NCBI GenBank assembly: GCA_947178685.1 | Contig: CAMWZE010000033.1 | Location: 1 to 9,849 of the forward strand | DNA length: 9,849 nt | Origin: an uncultured Porphyromonadaceae bacterium | GTDB lineage: Bacteria; Bacteroidota; Bacteroidia; Bacteroidales; Muribaculaceae | Reading direction: 5' to 3' | Shown: in pieces, positions 1-5,986 of the stretch | Position numbering within the stretch: the first letter of the stretch is position 1 | Layout of the letters: every line of letters starts with the position of its first letter | Notes under the pieces: generated by a model | Databases searched by the model: none | What the model was told of the DNA's origin: nothing | What the model saw: only the letters and a program-made list of their open reading frames with translations | Translations under genes and position numbers: made by a program

Positions 1-17
1 GATTTAAAATTTTTATT

Positions 18-25
18 TAACTTTG
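18..25 (+). promoter_or_regulatory. Bacteroidota -7 promoter box for the first operon
   Basis: TAACTTTG fits the Bacteroidota sigma-70 (SigABfr) -7 consensus TAnnTTTG. The box lies 30 bases before the ATG at 56, leaving a leader of about 20-25 nt. The matching -33 element would fall just outside the window, so only half of the promoter can be checked. Confidence 0.55.
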
Positions 26-55
26 TGTCGAAATTGGTAGCACTATATCGTAATT

Positions 56-781
56 ATGAATAAAGTCTTTCCCTTGACATATCTGAATAGCGTCAGTATT
101 TCCGTTTCTTTTCCGGAGATGGACCAAGATTGTTATGAGGATTTAGACCAATTCTTTAGTTCTCATTTTGGATTAGAGCTCCCTGTTGATAGACTTTCAA
201 TATTGAACACTCGACCAATTTACTTTAATAATGAAGAGGATTCGGTAAGTTGGACATTGAAGATAGACTCTATTGAAGTTACCTTATCACATCGTGCATA
301 TAAGTGTTATGCGGAGTCTCTTCTTCCTATGATTCTAATAATAGAATCCTTTTTAAATTCAGTGGGTAGAAATTTCAATTCCATCACACTTAATAAAGTT
401 AATATTATCCCGGTTGATTTAAAATCATATGATGAATTAGGGGAAAACGCAATTTCGATATTTTCAGAGGAAGTTCTGTCAAATTGGAATAATACATATT
501 TCTTTAAGGACGCAACGACTCTATTATATCTAATTAAGTCTAATTCTGAAGATGTGGATATTGAAACTATATGTGGCTTTATTTCGAAGGAAGGAGTTCC
601 GGAGAATCAACCTGCAAGGTATATTCTGGATTTGACCGCGGTGTATGATATAGATGTACATAATGAGGTGATTTCTGGAAGTAATGATCTTCCACTGGTT
701 ACCGGCCAGATGAATGATAAGCTATATATTGCTTTTACTGAAGGTGTCTCAAAGGATGTTCTTAAATCAATGGAGGGATAA
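56..781 (+). CDS. TIGR04255-like protein of unknown function
   Basis: This 241-residue soluble protein has no signal peptide or membrane segment. Its layout resembles the sporadically distributed TIGR04255 family. A central stretch (about residues 65-121) has a beta strand 'SWTLKIDSIEVTLS', a Tyr-rich helix, and a strand ending in 'ITLNKVNIIPVD'. That last motif recalls the family's 'R..LRYIN.I' signature. Near the C terminus 'RYILDLTAVYDID' recalls the conserved LDiD strand, followed by a helix with 'LYIAFTEGVSKD'. Family function is unknown to me; length is close to the usual 240-280 residues. It is the first gene of a three-gene operon, with only 3 bases before the next start. The ATG at 56 is the first start after the promoter box. 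The gene is AT-rich compared with the rml genes, suggesting transfer. Family assignment is by eye from motif spacing and is moderate. Confidence 0.55.
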   Translation: MNKVFPLTYLNSVSISVSFPEMDQDCYEDLDQFFSSHFGLELPVDRLSILNTRPIYFNNEEDSVSWTLKIDSIEVTLSHRAYKCYAESLLPMILIIESFLNSVGRNFNSITLNKVNIIPVDLKSYDELGENAISIFSEEVLSNWNNTYFFKDATTLLYLIKSNSEDVDIETICGFISKEGVPENQPARYILDLTAVYDIDVHNEVISGSNDLPLVTGQMNDKLYIAFTEGVSKDVLKSMEG

Positions 782-784
782 TAT

Positions 785-1270
785 ATGAGAACTCAAAAAA
801 TTGCTCCAGCTCACGATCTGGCTTCTTTAAAGAATACTACTTATAACAATCGGGTGGCTGAATCGGCATCATCTATGCCGGGGAGCGTCAGCTTAAAATA
901 TATACCCGTTGAACCTACATTACACAAATATACATTAAAACCTAATTGTGGGGAATTATTCCGTATTAAAATCGTATGGAAAAGCGAACCCTATGTTACG
1001 AAGGAATTTCATCGGATTCATAATATATTGGGTACCTTGCCGTTAGAGTCTCCTTCATCCGTACGCTATATGCAGTCGACGCAAGGATATTTTTTTGACC
1101 TTTATCTGAAAGGTAATATAAGAATAACACTCTCCCAATATACTGACGAGTTTGAAGAGGGAGGATATGTTAACGTCTGGTTGGAAGGAAATATTGCTTT
1201 TCAAGGCAAGATGACCGTCAATGAGATTGTCGAATCAGTTAACTCTTATTATTCCGAAGAAAATGGATGA
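785..1270 (+). CDS. hypothetical protein, middle gene of three-gene operon
   Basis: This 161-residue protein is not one I recognise. The first 45 or so residues are polar, Ser/Ala/Asn-rich and probably disordered. The rest (about 55-161) alternates strand-like segments ('ELFRIKIVWKS', 'GYFFDLYLKGNIRITLS', 'GYVNVWLEGNIAFQGK') and ends in a helix, giving a small beta-sheet domain. There is no signal peptide, membrane helix or enzyme motif. Its start lies 3 bases after the upstream stop, and its last 8 bases overlap the next gene's ATG, so the three products are likely translationally coupled and made together. It could be an accessory subunit or immunity/antitoxin-like partner of its neighbours, but nothing in the sequence decides this. 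Confidence 0.75.
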   Translation: MRTQKIAPAHDLASLKNTTYNNRVAESASSMPGSVSLKYIPVEPTLHKYTLKPNCGELFRIKIVWKSEPYVTKEFHRIHNILGTLPLESPSSVRYMQSTQGYFFDLYLKGNIRITLSQYTDEFEEGGYVNVWLEGNIAFQGKMTVNEIVESVNSYYSEENG

Positions 1271-1943
1271 AGAATTAACCTATCCTTATACAATTTTGCC
1301 CCAGCCGTCATATGTGAATTATATTGATGATGAGGACTTGTGTGCGCCTTCTCATGGACTTATTTTACAGCGCAGAATTAAATATGGTGATACGGATGGA
1401 GTTCTAACCCCGGAGGTATTTGGGGCTAATCTTACAGAAATGTCTGTAAATTTATTGGGTGGAAAATTTTTGCCCTGGTATGTGAATTTTATACCCTCCG
1501 ATAATCGTGATTGGCCTGAGTTCAAAGATTTTAATGGAAATTATCATTATGATTCTGAAGCTTCAGGACTATATTTGACAATTAGTAGTATCCATAATAA
1601 GTGTTTTCCTTCCGAACGAAAATTTCCAGATTATAAAGAGTTCCAGAAGACAGAGGAGGCCATTGTGCCAAAATTGGATAAGCTGAAGTCGATTTTTAAT
1701 AAGAATACTTCATATGAAGTAAGGTATAAAGTTTTAGTTAAGCATAGACCGACAGTATCTAATTTTTGGCATTGTCAGGTTGAAATTGCTCCTGATCTGG
1801 ATCCCAGAACTGTCGTTAGAAAAGACAAGGCGGTTTGGCAGAAAAATGCTTTGAGAGCATTGACAAATTTCCTTCTTCCTTATGCTACATTAGAACATTC
1901 TGTTCCTATACCGGTAGTTAAGGAGTCATGGTACATAAAATGA
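1263..1943 (+). CDS. hypothetical protein, third gene of operon
   Basis: From the ATG at 1263 this is a 226-residue protein that I do not recognise. An in-frame ATG at 1221 would add 14 residues but overlap the upstream gene by 50 bases. The 1263 start gives an 8-base overlap (ATGGATGA) typical of coupled genes, so I prefer it. The protein is soluble and rich in aromatic residues. The N-terminal half has short strands and many Tyr/Trp/Asp. The C-terminal third has 'EVRYKVLVKHRP', then 'FWHCQVEIAPDLDPRTVVRKDKAVW', then an amphipathic helix 'NALRALTNFLLPYATLE'. No catalytic motif is evident. It shares the AT-rich composition of the two preceding genes. No promoter lies inside the group, so the three genes probably form one transcript. 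Confidence 0.75.
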   Translation: MDEELTYPYTILPQPSYVNYIDDEDLCAPSHGLILQRRIKYGDTDGVLTPEVFGANLTEMSVNLLGGKFLPWYVNFIPSDNRDWPEFKDFNGNYHYDSEASGLYLTISSIHNKCFPSERKFPDYKEFQKTEEAIVPKLDKLKSIFNKNTSYEVRYKVLVKHRPTVSNFWHCQVEIAPDLDPRTVVRKDKAVWQKNALRALTNFLLPYATLEHSVPIPVVKESWYIK

Positions 1944-1999
1944 AAGTTTTAATTATGTAAGCCATTCACTTTTCGTAGGGCATTATACATAGGAAAAAG

Positions 2000-2007
2000 T
2001 AATTTTG
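2000..2007 (+). promoter_or_regulatory. -7 promoter box upstream of candidate RNA
   Basis: TAATTTTG is a perfect TAnnTTTG match. A start of transcription near 2013 would place it just before the structured segment that begins at 2019. No good TTTG element lies 19-21 bases upstream (the region around 1976-1979 reads TAGG), so this is half of a promoter at best. Confidence 0.4.
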
Positions 2008-2012
2008 CGTCC

Positions 2013-2220
2013 GTAACCAACACCAACGCTTATGGACACATCAAAGAACTATTATGATTCGGTGATGCGGGAAGTCCAGACGTATGGACGGGGCTGCACT
2101 CTTCATATCTCCCGGTGGTAAATGCAGTGTAAATGTAAGAGCACCCCTGACTTTTAATGCGGTGTTTTCGACAGACAAGTGAATCCCAAGGCAATTTTAT
2201 TGATGGTTTTGGAGTTTTTT
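2013..2220 (+). ncRNA. candidate structured RNA or leader
   Basis: This gene-poor stretch is visibly less AT-rich than its flanks and has nested complementarity. A closing stem pairs AACACC (2019-2024) and GCTTA (2028-2032) with TAATGC (one bulge) and GGTGTT (2155-2166). Inside, GTCCA (2074-2078) pairs with TGGAC (2085-2089) around a 6-base loop. A long bulged helix pairs GGGG, TG, CTCTT and CAT (2090-2106) with ATG, AAGAG, CA and CCCC (2133-2147). Short stretches (GGGAAGTCC, GTAAGAGC, CGACAGA) occur in the same order as conserved blocks of bacterial RNase P RNA. The segment is far too short for that family, however, and the P4 pairing is not evident. It lies between a -7 box and a weak terminator, upstream of the nuclease-like/ATPase pair. 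Ends are approximate. It could also be a coding leader (see the mini-ORFs) or a dispersed intergenic element. Confidence 0.35.
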
Positions 2221-2222
2221 AG
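2032..2222 (+). other. three back-to-back mini-ORFs
   Basis: Three short ATG-started frames tile this segment. The first, 29 codons (2032-2121), begins MDTSKNYYDS and ends CTLHISRW. Its TAA is followed directly by an ATG in the same frame that opens 11 codons (2122-2157, MQCKCKSTPDF). That TAA overlaps, as TAATG, the start of 21 codons in another frame (2157-2222, beginning MRCFRQTSES). Stop/start abutment of this kind is typical of coupled translation, and the first ATG is about 20 nt after the predicted transcript start. They may be leader peptides, decayed remnants of one longer gene, or chance within a structured RNA. I cannot tell which; no ribosome binding site would be expected in this phylum. 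Confidence 0.25.
2186..2220 (+). terminator. weak terminator-like hairpin with T-run
   Basis: CCAA (2186-2189) can pair with TTGG (2209-2212), and CAAT (2192-2195) with ATTG (2199-2202) around a 3-base loop. Six T follow at 2215-2220. The stem is interrupted and AT-rich, so termination would be inefficient. It overlaps the predicted promoter of the next gene, which could allow interference or attenuation between the leader RNA and the operon. Confidence 0.25.
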
Positions 2223-2230
2223 TAATTTTG
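2199..2230 (+). promoter_or_regulatory. promoter for the nuclease-like gene
   Basis: The -7 box TAATTTTG (2223-2230) matches TAnnTTTG exactly. A -33-like ATTG (2199-2202) is 20 bases upstream, the expected spacing. Transcription would begin near 2236, giving a leader of about 22 nt before the ATG at 2259. Confidence 0.5.
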
Positions 2231-2258
2231 AAACCCGGTATCATAGTTTATTCTTGTT

Positions 2259-3101
2259 ATGGCTTCCAATTACTATCCATATGTCTATTTAGCTCCGATA
2301 AATCCATGCGAGACCTTGGCTTTCCGAAATATCCCGGATAATAGAGTCAGAGAATTTTGTAAGACCTTTGAATCGGTTATACATAAAGACTCTCCGGGAC
2401 AATCCTTCGGATTTACTCCGGAGTTCCTTGAGATGCTTTGTATCGATATGGATTATGTGGTTGTCGCTTTGGGTGGCAACCGAAGCCATTCGATGGATGC
2501 TCTGATGAGTGTTGGAAACTACGATGCTGTTACCCGCAAGTTCTCCAATCACCGCTGGATTATGGTGGAATTGAAGCTCAATTCAAAAGTTGCACAAGAT
2601 GATCGGGATGATTTGAAACTTAAAGTAGATGGAACTCTCTCTCATATTGAACGTGCAACCATAGATCCTGTCAAGATATTCGTATATCCTGACGTATGTG
2701 TGGCTGTTAAGAAGAGTAAGTTCCAAATGTGGAAGAAAGGCTCCGGAAAACAGATATATAAGGATTGGAAGTGCTTTTCTGTGAAAGACTTGGAGGAATT
2801 CATATTGTTGGCCGCCAATATCCCCTATAATCCTGTTAATAGTGTGGAAGATATTGTAGGGTCTTTCCCTGACGACTCTGATATTGATGGTGTGGACAGC
2901 CAATTTAAATACTGGCGTAGATTGGCCGATGATTATGCTGTGAGGGGGAATAGGCAAGAGTATGAACATATTTTAGGGGCGTTGGCTCAATATTTTAAAA
3001 ATTTGAGAGAGAGACTTGGAGATACGGATGATCGGGATTTGCTCTCGTTGGAATTTGATTGGGATTTTCTGGAAAAGTTTTTGCAATCTGAGAATGAATG
3101 A
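2259..3101 (+). CDS. hypothetical protein with possible PD-(D/E)XK nuclease core
   Basis: This 280-residue soluble protein is not one I recognise. Residues 60-150 have the order expected of a restriction-endonuclease-like fold. There is a strand with acidic residues ('CIDMDYVVVAL', D63/D65), a loop with further Asp (D80, D89), then the strand 'HRWIMVELKLN' with E104-x-K106. A helix with 'DDLKLKVDGTLSHIE' and the strand 'VKIFVYPDVCVAV' follow. E104/K106 would be the ExK half of the active site. Which Asp completes it is unclear, and D89 has the most usual spacing. The C-terminal 70 residues are mainly charged helix, possibly for binding a partner. The next gene, an ATPase, starts 31 bases downstream, so the pair looks like a nuclease-effector plus ATPase module, which suggests defence against phage or plasmids. 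The nuclease call is inference from a short motif; the pair could have another role. Confidence 0.45.
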   Translation: MASNYYPYVYLAPINPCETLAFRNIPDNRVREFCKTFESVIHKDSPGQSFGFTPEFLEMLCIDMDYVVVALGGNRSHSMDALMSVGNYDAVTRKFSNHRWIMVELKLNSKVAQDDRDDLKLKVDGTLSHIERATIDPVKIFVYPDVCVAVKKSKFQMWKKGSGKQIYKDWKCFSVKDLEEFILLAANIPYNPVNSVEDIVGSFPDDSDIDGVDSQFKYWRRLADDYAVRGNRQEYEHILGALAQYFKNLRERLGDTDDRDLLSLEFDWDFLEKFLQSENE

Positions 3102-3110
3102 TTAACTTTG
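3080..3110 (+). promoter_or_regulatory. internal promoter for the ATPase gene
   Basis: TTTG (3080-3083), 19 bases, then TAACTTTG (3103-3110) is a complete Bacteroidota promoter and the best match in the window. The -33 element lies inside the last codons of the upstream gene and the -7 box follows its stop codon. Transcription would start near 3116, about 15 nt before the ATG at 3133. The ATPase can thus be made independently of the nuclease-like protein. Confidence 0.6.
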
Positions 3111-3132
3111 TTATTCCAATAAAACCATATTT

Positions 3133-4425
3133 ATGAGTGCCTACATTTTTACCATCAAGAATTACCATGCCATACAGGAGGCCAAAATCAGGATCGAAGG
3201 TATTACCGTGCTTGCCGGTCTTAATGGTTCCGGTAAGTCAACTGTAGCCCGATGGTTTCATAGAGTGGTGAAGACGCTCAACAACTATGAATATATACTT
3301 ACTTCGGAGGCTTTGACAGAGTACGGGGAGGTGATACAAAGTGTCAAAAGAATCATTTCTGTGTCACCAAAGACCCGTAGTGCCGGTGGGAAGATCATCC
3401 CCGCATTTCCCACTTCGAACAATCCCGACGGGATGCCCGGGTATATTGAGAGCTTATTGGATAACACAATGTCGTTATTGAAGGAGAATCTGTCTCCGGA
3501 AGAGTGGGAGTATAATTATCCCCGTTTATGCAATATGTATGGCCTTGACGTTGTGGCCGGAGAATCTATTCAGGATTTCTATAAAAGATTGAATGATAAG
3601 GTTACCCTCCAGTCGGATGATATACGGAGAAGACTTCAGGATTACCTTAACACTCGCTCAATTCAGAACTTTAACGATGTTCTGGCTCATGAGATTGATC
3701 TCTCGATAGATGACTTTAATATAGACATCTCTCTGAAGGAGGATGGTGTGGAGCTGCTTGACAAAACCAATTTCCTACAGCCGTTGAATCTGAGAGAGTC
3801 GCTATATATCGAGACACAGAGTCTTGTGGAGCCTTTATATGGTGCGGGAAAATCTGAGTTAAGGGAATATATAAAAAATGTCAATGCTCCTGCAAACCGA
3901 TATAGCGGTGCTATCGCTACAAGTGTGAAAAAAATCATCGATGGTGATGTGGTGCTTGAAGACCGGGGATCGGGAATGTATTTGGATCAGGATGAACTTC
4001 ATTATGTGCGTCAGGATGGCTTGAATATCCTCTTGAGAGGGGCCGCTACCGGAATTATCTCTTTCTCTCATATATTGCGGCTGTTGGAAAATGGCTGGAT
4101 ATCCAAGGACTCGGTAGTGATAATTGATGAGCCGGAAGCCCATCTGCATCCTCAATGGATTGTGGAATACGCCCGTATTTTGATATTGATAAATAAACAT
4201 ATCGGTGCGAAGATCTTGATTTCAACCCATAGCCCGGATATGGTGGCGGCTTTCAGGTCTATCTCTGAGCGACAGGGTGTGTTGCCGACAACTATTTTCT
4301 ATCTTGCTTTCCCAACCGTAGATGGCAGATATAGGTATGAGGATTTAGGTCATGAGATAGGTCCCATATTCGATTCTTTCAATATCGCTTCCGAACGAAT
4401 TGATCAATATGGGGTGACGGAGTAA
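3133..4425 (+). CDS. AAA15/ABC-type ATPase, putative defence module
   Basis: This 430-residue protein has all the elements of an SMC/OLD/ABC-like ATPase. The N terminus, with a 'FTIKNYHAIQEAKI' strand pair, is typical of AAA15 proteins. Walker A is GLNGSGKST (29-37). A degenerate signature region lies around 302-312 ('RGAATGIISFS'), followed by Walker B VVIIDEPEAHLHPQ (328-341) with catalytic E333. The switch histidine is H366 in 'ISTHSPD'. Residues about 50-290 form an insertion of helices and strands without an obvious long coiled coil. There is no TOPRIM or HNH domain at either end, so any nuclease activity must come from a partner, most simply the upstream gene. Such ATPases often act as sensors or scaffolds that control an effector nuclease, as in PARIS or Septu. 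The gene is intact and its composition lies between the AT-rich left operon and the rml genes. The ATPase call is firm; the defence role is inferred. Confidence 0.85.
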   Translation: MSAYIFTIKNYHAIQEAKIRIEGITVLAGLNGSGKSTVARWFHRVVKTLNNYEYILTSEALTEYGEVIQSVKRIISVSPKTRSAGGKIIPAFPTSNNPDGMPGYIESLLDNTMSLLKENLSPEEWEYNYPRLCNMYGLDVVAGESIQDFYKRLNDKVTLQSDDIRRRLQDYLNTRSIQNFNDVLAHEIDLSIDDFNIDISLKEDGVELLDKTNFLQPLNLRESLYIETQSLVEPLYGAGKSELREYIKNVNAPANRYSGAIATSVKKIIDGDVVLEDRGSGMYLDQDELHYVRQDGLNILLRGAATGIISFSHILRLLENGWISKDSVVIIDEPEAHLHPQWIVEYARILILINKHIGAKILISTHSPDMVAAFRSISERQGVLPTTIFYLAFPTVDGRYRYEDLGHEIGPIFDSFNIASERIDQYGVTE

Positions 4426-4491
4426 CTGATGGGGGAGGGGATGGTTTTTGTATATGGAATTTTATTAATGTGCTGCTTAAATATATAGCTT

Positions 4492-5388
4492 ATGAAAGGT
4501 ATTGTTCTTGCAGGCGGTTCCGGAACTCGCCTTTATCCGATCACCAAGGGTGTGAGCAAACAGATGCTCCCTATCTATGACAAACCAATGGTGTATTACC
4601 CGATATCTACACTGATGCTCGCCGGCATCCGCGATATCCTTATCATCTCTACACCTCAGGATCTCCCGGGTTTCAAACGTCTGCTCGGCGACGGCTCTGA
4701 CTATGGCGTGAACTTCTCCTATGCCGAACAACCCTCTCCCGACGGGCTGGCACAGGCGTTCATCATCGGTAAGGATTTCATTGGCGATGACTCGGCTTGC
4801 CTCGTGCTGGGCGATAATATCTTCCATGGCGCCGGATTCTCGGGCGTGCTCAAGGAGTCGGTGAAGACTGCCGAGAAGGAGGGTAAGGCTACTGTGTTCG
4901 GTTATTGGGTCGACGACCCGGAACGCTATGGCGTGGCTGAGTTTGACGAGAAGGGTAACTGTCTCTCTATCGAAGAGAAACCGGAGCATCCGAAATCTAA
5001 CTATGCTGTGGTGGGCCTCTATTTCTACCCGAACAAGGTGGTGGACGTGGCCGCCCATATCAAGCCCTCGGCGCGTGGCGAGCTGGAGATCACAACCGTC
5101 AACCAGGAGTTCCTGAAGGATGGGGAGCTGAAGGTGCAGACTCTTCCGCGTGGCTTCGCATGGCTCGACACTGGCACTCATGACTCTCTCGCGGAGGCAT
5201 CCATCTATGTGGAGGTGCTCGAGAAGCGTCAGGGTCTGAAGATTGCCTGTCTGGAGGGTATCGCCTACAGTAACGGTTGGATTACAGCCGACAAGCTCCG
5301 TGAGCTGGCCAAGCCGATGCTCAAGAACCAATATGGCAAGTATCTCATGAAGATTGCAGATGAGGCACATCTGCAGAATTTCGACTAA
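4492..5388 (+). CDS. rmlA: glucose-1-phosphate thymidylyltransferase
   Basis: This enzyme joins glucose-1-phosphate to dTTP, giving dTDP-glucose and pyrophosphate, the first and feedback-regulated step towards dTDP-L-rhamnose in the cytoplasm. The protein has 298 residues, the usual length. The nucleotide-binding motif GGSGTRLYP (8-16) contains R13, followed by K23 in '[16 protein letters not shown]'. The metal-binding aspartate is D108 in 'LGDNIFHG'. '[19 protein letters not shown]' and '[14 protein letters not shown]' are also typical. The start at 4492 gives the canonical [10 protein letters not shown] terminus. It opens the rmlACDB cassette, with rmlC following after 5 bases. The 66 bases upstream contain TTTTTG (4445-4450) and a poor TAATGTG box, but no clear promoter. 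From here the DNA is distinctly GC-richer than the preceding genes. Confidence 0.97.
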   Translation: MKGIVLAGGSGTRLYPITKGVSKQMLPIYDKPMVYYPISTLMLAGIRDILIISTPQDLPGFKRLLGDGSDYGVNFSYAEQPSPDGLAQAFIIGKDFIGDDSACLVLGDNIFHGAGFSGVLKESVKTAEKEGKATVFGYWVDDPERYGVAEFDEKGNCLSIEEKPEHPKSNYAVVGLYFYPNKVVDVAAHIKPSARGELEITTVNQEFLKDGELKVQTLPRGFAWLDTGTHDSLAEASIYVEVLEKRQGLKIACLEGIAYSNGWITADKLRELAKPMLKNQYGKYLMKIADEAHLQNFD

Positions 5389-5393
5389 ATAAG

Positions 5394-5948
5394 ATGAATG
5401 TAATCAAGACTGACATAGAGGGCGTGCTTATCCTTGAGCCGAGAGTGTTCAAGGATGCACGCGGCTATTTTTTCGAGAGTTATAACAAGGAGGTGTTCGA
5501 CCGTCTGGTGGCTCCGGTGGATTTCGTGCAGGACAATGAGTCGTGTTCAACACGCGGTGTGATGCGCGGACTTCATTTCCAGCGTCCTCCCCACACTCAG
5601 GCTAAGCTCGTGCGTTGCGTGCGTGGTGAGGTGCTCGACGTGGCGGTGGATATCCGCAAGGGTTCCCCTACATATGGGAAGTATGTTTCTTGTCTGCTCA
5701 CTGAGGAGAACCATCGCCAGTTTTTCGTGCCCCGTGGCTTCGCCCACGGTTTCGCGGTGCTGAGCGACGTGGCCGTTTTCCAGTATAAATGTGACAATTA
5801 TTATGCTCCTCAGGCTGACGGCGGTATCTCGATCCTTGATGAGTCGCTCGGCATCGACTGGGGCATAGATATAAAGGAGGCCATCCTCTCCGAGAAGGAT
5901 AAGAACCATCCTTTGCTGAAGGATTTTGATACACCATTCAGTTTTTAA
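5394..5948 (+). CDS. rmlC: dTDP-4-dehydrorhamnose 3,5-epimerase
   Basis: This is the third enzyme of the dTDP-rhamnose pathway. It epimerises C3 and C5 of dTDP-4-keto-6-deoxyglucose. The protein has 184 residues, full length for this cupin family. N-terminal 'DARGYFFESYN' and 'FVQDNESCSTRGVMRGLHFQ' are family hallmarks, with H61 the expected catalytic histidine. 'VRGEVLDVAVDIRKGSPTYGKY' forms the cupin strands. 'FFVPRGFAHGFAVLSD' and 'FQYKCDNYYAP' (Y131 the likely active-site tyrosine) follow, and then the C-terminal 'LGIDWGI'. It starts 5 bases after rmlA, so the two are surely cotranscribed. A 38-base spacer separates it from rmlD. The identification is secure. Confidence 0.97.
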   Translation: MNVIKTDIEGVLILEPRVFKDARGYFFESYNKEVFDRLVAPVDFVQDNESCSTRGVMRGLHFQRPPHTQAKLVRCVRGEVLDVAVDIRKGSPTYGKYVSCLLTEENHRQFFVPRGFAHGFAVLSDVAVFQYKCDNYYAPQADGGISILDESLGIDWGIDIKEAILSEKDKNHPLLKDFDTPFSF

Positions 5949-5986
5949 ATTCCCGATTCTCAACTCTCAATCATAAACCCAACGAA

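Noticed and set aside
1221..1262. Upstream start for the third gene
   Set aside because: It would add only 14 residues and overlap the previous gene by 50 bases. The ATG at 1263 gives the usual short coupling overlap.
1954..1991. Terminator after the first operon
   Set aside because: TATGTA/TACATA and GCC/GGC could form an interrupted stem, but the loop is large and A-rich sequence, not a T-run, follows.
2066..2140. Cobalamin riboswitch
   Set aside because: GGGAAGTCC followed by a small stem and CTGC recalls the B12 box region, but the conserved AGTCAGnnnACCTGCC end is absent and the downstream genes have no link to cobalamin.
2060..2175. RNase P RNA (rnpB)
   Set aside because: GGGAAGTCC, GTAAGAGC and CGACAGA occur in the right order, but the segment is roughly a third of the normal length. 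The P4 pairing partner and the GGCTTA-type 3' block are missing, so I list it only as an unnamed RNA candidate.
3133..4425. OLD-family nuclease or a PARIS/Septu ATPase by name
   Set aside because: No C-terminal TOPRIM domain is present, and the partner lacks the DUF4435 or HNH features of those systems. Only the broad AAA15/ABC class can be supported.
4477..5370. Long antisense open frame across rmlA (297 codons)
   Set aside because: It lies wholly opposite a certain gene, its translation has the His/Arg/Leu-rich look of a shadow frame, and it matches no family. GC-rich codon bias explains the lack of stops.
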